Assembly (NCBI GenBank): GCA_038501625.1
Contig: JAZAYU010000011.1
Location: forward strand, 12,594,849-12,658,848
Direction: 5' to 3'
DNA: 64,000 nucleotides
Origin: Corbicula japonica
Lineage: Eukaryota > Mollusca > Bivalvia > Venerida > Cyrenidae
Positions 1 through 10,679 of the stretch are shown here, piece after piece; within the stretch, counting starts at the first letter, position 1, and every line of letters begins with the position of its first letter. The notes under the pieces were generated by a model, which was not told where the DNA came from, did not search any database, and saw only the letters and a list, made by a program, of their open reading frames with translations. Both the position numbers and the translations under genes were made by a program.

Positions 1-613
1 TGCACAGATCATGATAAAGGATGTCCGAGAAGAGCAAGCACTGTTTAATGTACAGATCATGATAAAGGATGTCCGAGAAGAGCAAGCACTGTTTAATGCA
101 CAGATCATGATAAAAGATGTCCGAGAAGAGCAAGCATTGTTTAATGCACAGATCATGATAAAGGATGTCCGAGAAGAGCAAGCACTGTTTTATGTACAGA
201 TCATGATAAAAGATGTCCGAGAAGAGCAAGCGCTGTTTAATGCAGGGATCATGATAAAGGATGTCCGAGAAGAGCAAGCATTGTTTAATGTACATATCAT
301 GATACAGGGTGTCCGAGAAGAGCAAGCATTGTTTAATGCACAGATCATGATAAAGGATGTCCGAGAAGAGCAAGCACTGTTTAATGCACAGATCATGATA
401 AAGGATGTCCGAGAAACGCAAGCGCTGTTTAATGTACAGATCATGATAAAGGATGTCCGAGAAGAGCAAGCACTGTTTAATGCACAGATCATGATAAAAG
501 ATGTCCGAAAAGAGCAAGAATTGTTTAATGCACAGATCATGATAAAGGATGTCCGAGAAGAGCAAGCACTGTTTAATGCACAGATCATGATAAAAGATGT
601 CCGAGAAGGGTAA
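1..613. repeat. 48-bp minisatellite, about 12.7 copies, open in one frame
   Basis: The unit is 48 bp and runs off the left window edge. On the plus strand a single frame (from base 2) stays open through all copies and would encode a 16-residue charged unit containing DVREEQALFN; the other two plus frames meet a stop in every unit. Copies differ by a few substitutions only. The open frame ends with TAA at 611-613. The sequence just before it (GAAGG then GTAAAG) resembles a 5' splice site, so this could be the end of a repeat-coding exon, but because 48 is a multiple of three an open frame is expected by chance once one unit is open. No signal peptide or known domain is visible. Confidence 0.9.
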
Positions 614-1330
614 AGGGAAAGCAAGCATGGACATTCGCACAGATCACTTCAAAGGGAAAGCAAGCACGGACATTCGCACAGATCACTTCAAATGGAAAGC
701 AAGCGCGGACACACGCACAAATCACGTAATAGGGAAAGCAAGCACGGACACTAGTAAAAATCAGGTAAAGGGAAAAGCAAGCACGGACAATCGCACAAAT
801 CACGTAAAAGGGAAAGCAAGCGCCGACACACGCACAAATAACGTAAAAGGGAAAGCAAGCGCGGACACTCGCAAAAATCACGTAAAAGGGAAAGCAAGCG
901 CGGATACACGCACAAATCACGTAAGAGGGAAAACAAACACGGACATTCGCACAGATCACGTCAAAGGGAAAGCAAGCACGGACATTCGCACAGATCACTT
1001 CAAAAGGAAAGCAAGCACTGACAGTCGCACAGATCACTTCATAGGGAAAGCAAGCACCGACACTAGTAAAAATCAGGTAAAGGGAAAAGCAAGCACGGAC
1101 AATTGCACAAATCACGTTAAAGGGAAAGCAAGCAGGGACACTCGTACAAATCACATAAAAGGGAAAGCAATCACGATCACTCGCACAATCATGTAAAGGG
1201 AAAAGCAAGCACGGACTCTCGCAAAAATCACATAAAAGGAACAGCAAGCACGAAAACACGCAAAAATCACGTAAAAGGAAAAGCGAGCATGGACACTCGC
1301 ATAAATCACGTAAAAGGAAAAGCAAGCATA
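614..1330. repeat. 39-bp minisatellite, about 18 copies
   Basis: The unit is about 39 bp, recognisable by GGGAAAGCAAGCACGGACA. From an ATG at 597 to 1196 one plus frame is open and encodes 13-residue units such as GKASTDIRTDHFK, basic and Thr-rich. Single-base length changes near 1196 end that frame, after which the array continues to about 1330. The array directly abuts the 48-bp array but is open in a different frame. I cannot tell whether either array is translated. Confidence 0.88.
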
Positions 1331-1725
1331 AATCACTTTAGGAGAAAAACAAGTGCTTATACATGCACTGATCCCACTAATGTACGTCAACACATTTCGC
1401 ATATTTTACAGACAGTACATTTGTAAATCCTTAGCAAAACATTTTTCGTACAAATCCTATTAGCTGTTTTTATTGCCACAAATCACTTGACTAGCGCGCG
1501 TCATATTATTAATAAATGTTTTTCTATGATTCTGTCATTGATTGTAATCAGTCCAAAAATTGAAGTTGGTTACTCAGAGACAAATTCACTGATTAATCGA
1601 TTAATTCTAATTCTTTGCAAAAACTTGAAATAAATTAGTGTAACTGATTCTAACTAACTTTTATTGCGGACACGTAAACCGACTTAAAGAATTTTACTAC
1701 TTTAAATGATGGTGATCCGTTGTAG
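1331..1725 (+). other. Non-coding AT-rich stretch; probable intron before the mucin exon
   Basis: No ORF or repeat is recognised. The last bases (TTGTAG, ending at 1725) are the best 3' splice site for the long mucin exon, because an in-frame TGA lies just upstream at 1713-1715 while everything after it is open. The pyrimidine tract is weak, so the exact acceptor is moderately certain. Confidence 0.5.
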
Positions 1726-4700
1726 ATAATGCAACTTCCGACTCTACAACAAACACACCCGCCACGCTGGAACCCTCTAGTCCCGAGCTAAACATCCTAA
1801 GTAATAGTGAGTCTGTCTTAGATGAAGACTGTGCAACGGTCCTACCAGACTACGCAAAGAGCGGCCCATCTCTTGAGGATTCAGCATATGTAATCCCTTC
1901 CGATGTTACTGACACCATGTCGGTGGGATTTTATGAGAGGTTTTACAACCAACGATCGGAGTTCCTAGATAACTGGTTCGAATCTTATTATCCAGTCCCG
2001 GTGCCGGAGTCAAGTGAGGTGCCTGATGACTTAACAAACTTTCCCTCAACTTTCACAATCACGTCTCTGTTTCCAAGAACCAATTCACAGTCTTTCTATA
2101 CATCCATAACAACAAGGCTTTCGTCCAACGGTCAAACGGCGTCGTCTGAAGCAGGAGTGCAGCCATCTGTCAGTCCAATAGCGTCGTCTAGTGCAGGCAT
2201 ACAGCCATCTGTCAGTTCAACAACGTCATCTGGTGCAGGCATACAGCCACCTGTCAGTCCAACAGCGTCGTCTGGTACAGGCATAAAACCTGTCAGTCCC
2301 ACAGCGTCATCTGGTGCAGGCATGCAACTATCTGTCAGTCCAACAGCGTCGTCTGGTACAGGCATACAACCACCTTTCAGTCCAACAGTGTCGTCTGGTG
2401 CAGGCATACAGCCACCTGTCAGTCCAACAGCGATGTCAGGTACAGGCATACAACCAACCGTCGGAATAACAGCGTCGTCTGGTGTAGGCATACAGCCATC
2501 TGTTAGTCCAACAGCGTCATCCGGTGCAGGCACACAACCACCTCTCAGTCCATCAGCTTCATCTGGTGCAGGCATGCAACCATCTGTCAGTCCAACAGCG
2601 ACGTCTTGTACAGGCACACAACAATCTGTCAGTCCAACAGCGTCCTCTGGTACAGGCATACAACCACCTGTCAGTCCAACAGCGCCGTCTGGTACAGGCA
2701 TACAACCATCTGTCAGTTCAACAGCGTCATCTGGTGCAGGCATACAACCACCCGTCAGTCCAACAGCGTCGTCTGGTACAGACATACAACCACCTGTCAG
2801 TCCAACAGCGCCGTCTGGTACAGGCATACAACCACCTGTAAGTCCAACAGCGACGTCTGGTGCAGGCATGCAACTATCTATCAGTCCAACGGCATTGTCT
2901 GGTGCAGGCATACAAACAACCGTCAGTAAAACAGCGCCGTCTGGTACAGGCATACAACCATTTGTCAGTCCAACAGCGTCGTCTGGTACAGGCATACAAG
3001 CACCTGTCAGTCCAACAGCGCCGTCTGGTACAGGCATACAACCACCTGTCAGTCCAACAGCGTCGTCTAAGGCAGGCATACAGCCACCCGTCAGTCCAAC
3101 AGCGTCGTCTGGTGCAAGCATACAGCCACTTGTCAGCCAAACAGCGTCGTCTGGTACAGGCATACAGCCACTTGTCAGTCAAACAGCGTCGTCTGGTGCA
3201 GGCATACAGCCACTTGTCAGTCCAACAGCGACTTCTGGTGCAGGCATACAGCCGCTTGTCAGTCAAACAGCGCCGTCTGGTGCAGGCATACAACCACTTG
3301 TCAGTCCAACAGCGACATCTGGTGCAGGCATACAGCCACTTGTCAGTCCAACAGCGTCATCTGGTGCAGGCATACAGCCAACTGTCAGTTTAACAGCGTC
3401 ATCTGGTGCAGGCATACAACAACCTGTCAGTCAAACAGCACCCTCTAGTACAGGCATACAACCATCTGTCAGTCTAACAGCGTCGTCTGGTACAGGCATA
3501 CAGCCACCTGTCAGTCCAACAGTGCCGTTTGGTGCAGGCGTACAACCAACTGTCAGTCCAACCGCGTCATCTGGTGCAGTCATACAGCAAACTGTCAGTC
3601 CAACAGCGTCGTCTGGTGCAGTCAAACAGCCACCTGTCAATCCAACAGCGTCGTCTGGTGCAGGCATACTGCCACCTTTCAGTCCAACAGTGTCGTCTGA
3701 TACAGGCATACAACCACCTGTCAGTTCAACAGCGTCATCTAGTGCAGGCATACATCCAACTGTCAGTCCAACAGCGTCGTCTGATGCAGGCATACCACCA
3801 CTTGTCAATCCAACAGCGTCGTCTGATGCAGGCATACAGCCATCCGTCGGACCAACAGCGTCATCTGGTGCAGGCATACAGCCACCTGTCAGCCCAACAG
3901 CGTCGTCTGGTACAGGCATACAACCACCTGTCAGTCCAACAGCGACGTCTGGTACAGGCATACAACCATCTGTCAGTCCAACAGCGTCATCTGGTGCAGG
4001 CATACAACCACCTGGCAGTTCAACAGCGTCGTCTGGTACAGGCATACAACCATCTGTCAGTCCAACAGCGCCGTCTGGTACAGGCATACAACCACCTGTC
4101 AGTCCAACAGCGTCGTCTGATGCAGGCATACAACCATCTGTCAGTCCGACAGCGCCGTCTGATGCAGGCATTCAGCCACCTTTCAGTCCAACAGCGCCGT
4201 CTGATGCAGGCATACAACCATCTGTCAGTCCAACAGCGCCGTCTGGTACAGGCATACAACCACATGCCAGTCCAACAGCGCCGTCTGGTACAGGCATACA
4301 ACCACCTGTCAGTCCAACAGCGACGTCTGGTGCAGGCATACAGCTATCTATCAGTCCAACGACATTGTCTGGTGCAGGCATACAACCATTTGTCAGTCCA
4401 ACAGCGTCGTATGGTACAGGCATACAAGCACCAGTCAGTCAAACAGCGCCGTCTGGTTCAGGCATACAACCATCTGTCAGTCAAACAGCATCGTCTGATG
4501 CAGGCATACAGCCACCCGTCAGTCTAACAGCGCCGTCTGGTGCAGGCATACAACCATCTGTCAGTCCAACAGCGCCGTCTGGTACAGGCATACAACCACC
4601 TGTCAGTCCAACAGCGTCGTCTGATGCAGGCATACAGCCATCCGTCAGTCCAACAGCGTCGTCTGGTGCAGGCATACAGCCACTTGTCAGTCAATCAGCG

Positions 4701-6696
4701 TCGTCTGGTGCAGGCATACAGCCACTTGTCAGTCAAACAACGTCGTCTGGTGCAGGCATACAGCCGCTTGTCAGTCAATCAGCGTCGTCTGGTGCAGGCA
4801 TACAGCCACTTGTCAGTCAAACAACGTCGTCTGGTGCAGGCATACAACCACTTGTCAGTCCAACAGCGACATCTGGTGCAGGCATACAGCCGCTTGTCAG
4901 TCCAACAGAGTCGTCTGGTACAGGCATACAGCCACTTGTCAGTCCAACAGCGTCGTCTGGTGCAGGCATACAGCCACTTGTCAGTCCAACAGCGTCGTCT
5001 GGTGCAGGCATACAGCCACTTGTCAGTCATACAGCGACATCTGGTGCAGGCATACAGCCACTTGTCAGTCAAACAGCGTCGTCTGGTGCAGGCATACAGG
5101 CACTTGTTAGTCAAACAGCGTCGTCTGGTGCAGGCATACAACCACTTGTCAGTCAAACAGCGTCGTCTGGTGCAGGCATACAGCCACTTGTCAGTCCAAC
5201 AGCAACATCTGGTGCAGGCATACAGCCACTTGTCAGTCAAACAGCGTCGTCTGGTGCAGGCATACAACTACTTGTCAGTCCAACAGCGACATCTGGTGCA
5301 GGCATACACCCACTTGTCAGTCCAACACCGACGTCTGTTGCAGAGATACAGTCATCTGTCAATCCAATAGCCTCAACTGCTGCAGGCATACACCCATCTG
5401 TCAGTCAAATCTCAATATCTCTTGCAGGCATAAAATCATTGGTCATCCCAACACCATCGACTGCTACAGACCTACAGACGTCTTTCATTTTGACATCATC
5501 TGGTGGAGGCATAGAGCTTTCTGTCAATCCAACAGCATCGTCTAGCGTAACGTATTACTATGTCACGGGAATTATAGTACTGCCTACAGGTAAAGGTATA
5601 ACACTAACAACAGTTTTTCCGTACCCCTTGCCGATTTCCAGTGTAAATTATACGACAACCTCAACGTCAAGCACAATGAAATTTACTACGCCGCTGCCAC
5701 ATTTAGTGTCATCTTCCAGTACACAAATAACATCTGTCTCAACCTCAAGTAGATCGATAATCAGTACGTCTGTATCACGTGTTGTACCATCAACCAGCAT
5801 ACCGACGCTTCCGCTATCTTCCAGCACTACAATTCCCACCGCCGCAACAACGACACCACCGCCAACAACACCACCGCTAACAACAACAACACATCCGCCA
5901 ACAACAACACCATCGCCAACAACAACTACATCACCGCCAACAACAACAACAACACAGCCATCAACAAACAAGCCTGGTAGCAAATATGTACAAGTCTCCG
6001 AGGAAAGTAAGTGAACTATTCATAAATGTAACTGCCGCAATATAACTGTCTAAAATATATTGAGGACCAGATAACATGCTGTGTTCTTAAAAATTGTTGT
6101 GTCTACAACACATTAAGGGAAATTTTTCAGATTTAGACGTGCCTATAAACTTACATATTTAAATTACTTAAGTAACACTACTGTCTAAAACATACGTGAA
6201 AACGGTATAAGAAGTTTACTAACTAACGAACCATTGATATAACACCCTTGCTTTTTGTTGTTTTTTGTCAGTCGTTAACAGAGGTTTATTTTTAGTTTTA
6301 TAATCTTTGATACAATTTTTAATTAACATTAAAATTTTATTTTCAGCCACGGCCGATAAAGTACCGATAATTGCCGGCGGTGTGGCTGCCGGGGTTGTGT
6401 TGTGTGCAATCATTGGAGCGGTGATAGCCGCGAAGGCTGCGACCAAGGGAGCTATAGCCAGTGTGCCAGCAGCAGCAAGCTACCTTGCACCATCCACACC
6501 CGGACCAGCATCCTACAACAGTCCGCCTAGCAACGGTGGAGGTCAAGGTCAGAACGGACTGCGCGGCGGCCAAGATGGACCAGCTAAGACTAAATCCAAC
6601 GTGAAGATGCCAAATAACGCTAAACCTCCGGGTCACTTCAGTCCCTTGCAGGACGCTCCGCAGCACCATCCAAACGGTCTGTGGATCGATTCTTAA
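1726..6696 (+). CDS. Transmembrane mucin-like protein, C-terminal two exons (N-terminus outside or unfound)
   Basis: Two exons are joined: 1726-6006 and 6347-6696. Exon one is open without an ATG requirement from 1726 (first ATG 1917) and ends at a strong donor (AAA then GTAAGT). Exon two starts after TTTTCAG at 6346. The join completes an ACC codon and keeps the frame. The long exon is 4281 nt and begins and ends in phase 1, so it is symmetric. Product: an acidic non-repeat N-terminal segment; about 76 repeats of 14 residues (consensus near SSGAGIQPPVSPTA), ideal for O-glycosylation; a Ser/Thr and TTTPPP-rich stalk; then in exon two a hydrophobic helix (starting VPIIAGGVAAGVVLC) followed by Lys and an 87-residue Gly/Pro/Asn-rich tail ending at TAA 6694-6696. 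This architecture is that of a membrane-anchored mucin at the cell surface. No SEA domain was seen. The signal-peptide exon was not found. Confidence 0.8.
2130..5340 (+). repeat. 42-bp coding minisatellite inside the mucin exon
   Basis: About 76 near-uniform 42-bp units, each 14 codons; one unit near 2280 is a codon short. Unit subtypes cluster: PPVSPTA types dominate in 2200-3060 and 3600-4650, while PLVSQTA types dominate in 3110-3400 and 4660-5300. Overlapping long ORFs in other frames and on the minus strand are by-products of the repeat period. Confidence 0.95.
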
Positions 6697-6783
6697 CCGC
6701 CGCTTCCACATATCAACAACGCTAACGTACCTGGGGCATTTAGCTTCACGCCATCAAATGTTCCTGGGGCAGCCATGTACTAA
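6697..6783 (+). other. In-frame open segment after the mucin stop codon
   Basis: After the TAA at 6694-6696 the same frame remains open for 28 codons to the next TAA (6781-6783). It reads like protein: two related phrases, NVPGAFSF and NVPGAAMY, occur 9 codons apart. This may be a readthrough extension, a former C-terminus cut off by a nonsense change, or plain 3' UTR. Confidence 0.45.
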
Positions 6784-7810
6784 TTACATATACCTTGTGG
6801 GAGGATATAATTGTTGACATTACATGTTAAGATAAAATTTTATTTTAGACACATACATAGGAATACATAGCATTAACGGCGTTCCATTCTTTTTATAGGA
6901 TTGACGCACAACACCGCTTAAATGCTATGTTGTTTGTTATTGTTTTGTTATTCATAATTTTATTAAACATGTTACATGCTACACAGACTTAAATATTCGG
7001 AGCATTAATGGCGTTTCATGTTTTCATGTAAACATTGCAAGACATCGACCTTTTAATAATATACCCGGTATGCTCTTTCTTATTCATTCGTTAATCATGT
7101 GTTAAAATGACATAATTTTCGCTAAACTAATTTTAAATTTCGGATGATAAAAGGCAATCCATATGAACAATGCACACCACCGATCAATTGATTTATTATG
7201 CTATTATACAGCTCTTATTCTTCTGTTGTTCGCAAGTTCACATATCATAATTAAGGTATGTAGAATTCAAAATTCGGAGCATAAATGGCAATCCATACTA
7301 CCCAACCAATGTTTATAGTAGTGCTATATCTTATGCTTTTCTTATTTGTTATTGTTTTGTTATTCGATAAATAATTGTTACACTTAACATATTTATCGTT
7401 GTGATATTATGTAGTCAATGTTTAGAGATTTTCTTGTGACTGTCAATTACCGGTACCTATTGGTACTACCTAACAGCATAATGTAGCTGGTTACAAACTT
7501 TCTGTCGAACCATAAAGAGAAAATTCAAATACTTGAAATAACCAGATAACAATCACAAAATATTAGTAATACATATATGTATAAGCTCGCTGATTACAGT
7601 AAACAGTTAAATCTTTAACACTAATGTTTAAAGTTTGTTGTTACCGGGATTTAAAACAGTAAACATTGGAAATAAAAATTATTTAATTTTCCTTGATCTA
7701 TAGACAGTCACAAAACATAGCATGTAGATTTACATGAAACTATTTTCAACTTCTTAAAATCCCAGGTATCACCTTTTATATAAAATAAATCTACGTTAAT
7801 TAGACCAGTG
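6784..7810 (+). other. 3' flank of the mucin gene, no gene seen
   Basis: AT-rich. A degenerate phrase near CGGAGCATTAATGGCGTT recurs at about 6868, 6995, 7145 and 7275, suggesting an old tandem or interspersed repeat. An AATAAA-type polyadenylation signal lies near 7669; closer canonical signals were not obvious, so the transcript end is unknown. Confidence 0.4.
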
Positions 7811-7962
7811 CCCAAGGTTATAAAACTGAGCATGGAAACGGTTAACCAGTCTCAAATCTCAAGCATCAGATTGGCTGAAATAGCGACCAGTCGCCATTTC
7901 AGCCAATCAGATGCTTGAGATTTGAGACTGGTTTCCATGCTCAGTTTTATAACTTTCAGCCC
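7811..7962. repeat. Foldback palindrome family, copy 1
   Basis: A nearly perfect inverted repeat of about 152 bp. The arms contain TCAAATCTCAAGCATC and its complement GATGCTTGAGATTTGA and meet at a short centre with GACCAGTCGCC; the outer ends carry GTTATAAAACTGAGCATGGA and its complement. It is a MITE-like foldback. Seven more copies lie in this window (15147, 16568, 38288, 41646, 44295, 44730, 46246). Confidence 0.9.
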
Positions 7963-8129
7963 AGTAATTATATGTAAAGTGCTATGACAAGATAGGGCTA
8001 CCGGTCTTATAAATAGTTGATTAATTTGTATGAACCCCATCGTTAGATATGCAAACTGAAGTAATTTTTAAGTAATTTAGTCTAAATCAACCCATTACTT
8101 CATAGGCTATGGCAGTTATCTATGGCAAA

Positions 8130-8345
8130 AATTATAGATCCAGATCAGCTGGCACATCCATGCCATCTGATCCGGATCTACACTGTTTGCTTTTTGCAGG
8201 GTCTATAAATTGAATTGATTGATTTATATACCCTGCTTTTTTATTCATTTGGTTATTTTTGATCAAGAACTGAACAGTGTAGATTCTGATCAGATGGCAG
8301 AGAAGTGACAGCTGATCTGGATCTCCTGTGTCAACATGTAATAAA
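8130..8345. repeat. GATC-rich MITE family, degraded copy
   Basis: Contains the family hallmark GATCCAGATCAGCTGGCAC followed by the inverted half (TGCCATCTGATC, then GATCTACACTG), and later a second inverted pair. Full copies elsewhere (19347-19580, 30102-30333) begin with TTAACCCTTTCCTCCAT and end with its complement. Ends are worn here. Confidence 0.75.
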
Positions 8346-8447
8346 ACTTGCATATATGGAAGTAAAGGTTTCAAGTGCTTGTTGAACCTCAAATCCTTAG
8401 TGAATAACAATGAGTCTTAAGACAAGCCATACTTTTATACAAGAGGG

Positions 8448-9967
8448 CCATGATGGCCCTATATCGCTCACCTGAGTACAAAAGTACTCTCAGCTTTACC
8501 CCCAGGGCCTACATTTAAATAATGCTGGTAAAGGGTCTCTTCACAATACTCAACACCAAATATCTAAGGTCTAGTTGCATTAGTTTCAGAGAAAAATGAT
8601 TATTTATGTTTTCCTATATAAATCAATGTAAACTAAGAGAACCCTGGGGCATGGCCAATTTTGGCCCAGGGGACATAATTTGAACAAACTTGGTAGATAT
8701 CCACTAGACAATGCTACATACCGAATATCTAAGCTTAAGGCATTGAGGTTTCCAGTAAGAAGATTTTTAAAAATTGCCTTTTTTACATATTAAGGGCCCC
8801 CGGGGCGGGGCCAATATTGACCCCAGGGCCAACATTTAAACAATGTTGGTAAAGGGTCTCTTCACAATACTCAACACCAAATATCTAAGATCTAATCCTA
8901 TTAGTTTCGGAGAAAACTGATTTTTCATGTTTTCCTATTTAAATCAATGTAAACTAAGAGAACCCTGGGGCGTGGCCAATTTTGGCCCAGGGGACATAAT
9001 TTGAACAGACTTGGTAGACATCCACTAGAAAATGCAACATACCAAATATCTAAGCTTTAGGCATTGAGGTTTCAAGTAGAAAGACTTTTAAAGTTTGCCT
9101 TTTTCACATATTAAGGGCCCCCGGGGCGGGGACAATTTTGACCCCAGGGCCAACTTTTAAACAAAGTTGATAAAGGGTCTCTACACAATACTCAGCACCA
9201 AATATCTAAGATCTAGTCCTATTAGTTTTGGAGAAAAATGATTTTTCATGTTTGTCCTATATAACTATATGTAAACCAAGAGAACCCTACGGCGTGGCAG
9301 ATTTTGGCCCAGGGGACATAATTTGAACAAATTTAGTAGACATCCATTAGACAATGCTACTTACAAAATATCTAAGCTGTACGCATTGTGGTTTGTGAGA
9401 AGAAGCTTTTTAAAGATTTCCTATATAAGTCTATGTAAAATGAAGTGACCCCTGGGGCGTGGCCAATTTTGACCCCAGGGAAATAATTTGAACAATCTTT
9501 GTAGAGCTCCACTAGAGGATGCTAAATGCCAAATATCTAAGCTCTAGGCCTTGTGGGTTCAGACAAGAAGATTTTTAAAGTTTTTCCTATATAAGTCTAT
9601 ATAAAATGAAATGACCCATGGGGCAGGGCCAATTTTGACCCCAGGGAAATAATTTGAACAATCTTTGTAGAGTTCAACTAGAGGGTGCTAAATGTCAAAT
9701 ATCTAAGCTCTAGCCTTGTGGTTTCAGACAAGAAGATTTTTAAAGTTTTTCCTTTCCGTTACCATGGCAACCAGAGTTCTGCATGGAATTGATTTCTTTG
9801 AACAACTTTGGAAGAGCTTCATGCAAGGAACATCCGTTTCATCAACTTTGGCCCAGGGGTTTAAGAGGAGATGTTGTTTAAAGCAAATCTTGACGCCGCA
9901 CAACGCATGACGGACAAAGGGCGATCCTAAAAGCTCACCATGAGCACAAGTGCTCAGGTGAGCTAAT
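8448..9967. mobile_element. Non-autonomous element with short inverted ends and internal ~310-bp repeats
   Basis: Begins with AAGAGGGCCATGATGGCCC, itself a small palindrome, then GCTCACCTGAGTAC, and ends with GTGCTCAGGTGAGCT, an inverted match to the start. In between, a module with phrases such as ACCAAATATCTAAG and GGGGCGTGGCCAATTTT recurs about four to five times. No transposase ORF is present; the short ORF near 9716 is within the last module. Elements with this start are, from memory, common in bivalve genomes. Confidence 0.75.
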
Positions 9968-10679
9968 AAAAAGGTGACTGGCTTTCCTAAATCATGTAGC
10001 TCAAAGATGTTTGAAATACTTCTGATAATAAACTGGGGGTGAAATATCTCCATTCAAGCTGAACATATATGACAAATACATGCATTTCCTTTTGAAAAAT
10101 ACCACTGTTTCTCATTTACAAATCATAATTAATAAGCAGTATGAGTTAAATGAAGTTGTTTTGCTCCCTAATATTCTATCTACGGTTTAAAAATAACACA
10201 ATCAAACTCTGATAATTAACATGCTTTTTTTACCATTTCTGCTCTCCGGAATAAATTCTAGCCACAAATACATCCAGCTAGATATTTGCAATCCTGAAGA
10301 CATAATTATATTTGTAAGAATCCATATAATTATTAAACTGCATGTTCGTGCCCATGATGTGATAGAAATATCCTAATGAATCCAAAATCGAACAGTGTAG
10401 ATACTGATAAGATGGCATAGATGCAAGATCTACACTGGTAGCACACACATTAAAATGTGTATGTATGGAGAACATTTCTACCATCAGAAAGTATGACGTC
10501 CCCATTTGAATGCACTAATCTTTACCAAACAACCTTCAACTATTATTATGGCCAACACAGTTGCAGGTCACATATGGCATATAAGCTGTATCCATGGTAA
10601 TGTTTCTCATACACTTTCTTTTAAGAAGACAATGCATATGTATAGTTCCTGTCCCATTTGAACTGGTAAAAAAATAAGG
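9968..10679. other. CWC27 3' flank, with a MITE fragment
   Basis: Downstream of the CWC27 stop codon (minus strand). Positions about 10378-10475 hold a worn GATC-rich MITE fragment (AACAGTGTAGATACTGAT). No other gene was recognised. Confidence 0.5.

Noticed and set aside
190..1325. Minus-strand Cys/Phe-rich ORFs over the left-edge arrays
   Set aside because: Period-driven reading frames on the opposite strand; no independent support.
2132..5267. Many long ORFs in other frames and on the minus strand over the mucin array (Cys/Arg-rich and Asp/Ala-rich repeats)
   Set aside because: They follow from a 42-bp period being a multiple of three; only the Ser/Thr/Pro frame extends beyond the array into splice-compatible unique sequence with a TM exon.
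5648..5983. Minus-strand Val/Gly-rich ORF
   Set aside because: Antisense shadow of the Thr/Pro-rich mucin stalk.
9716..10053. ORFs on both strands at the right end of the 8448 element
   Set aside because: Within or overlapping the last non-coding module of the element; no domain.
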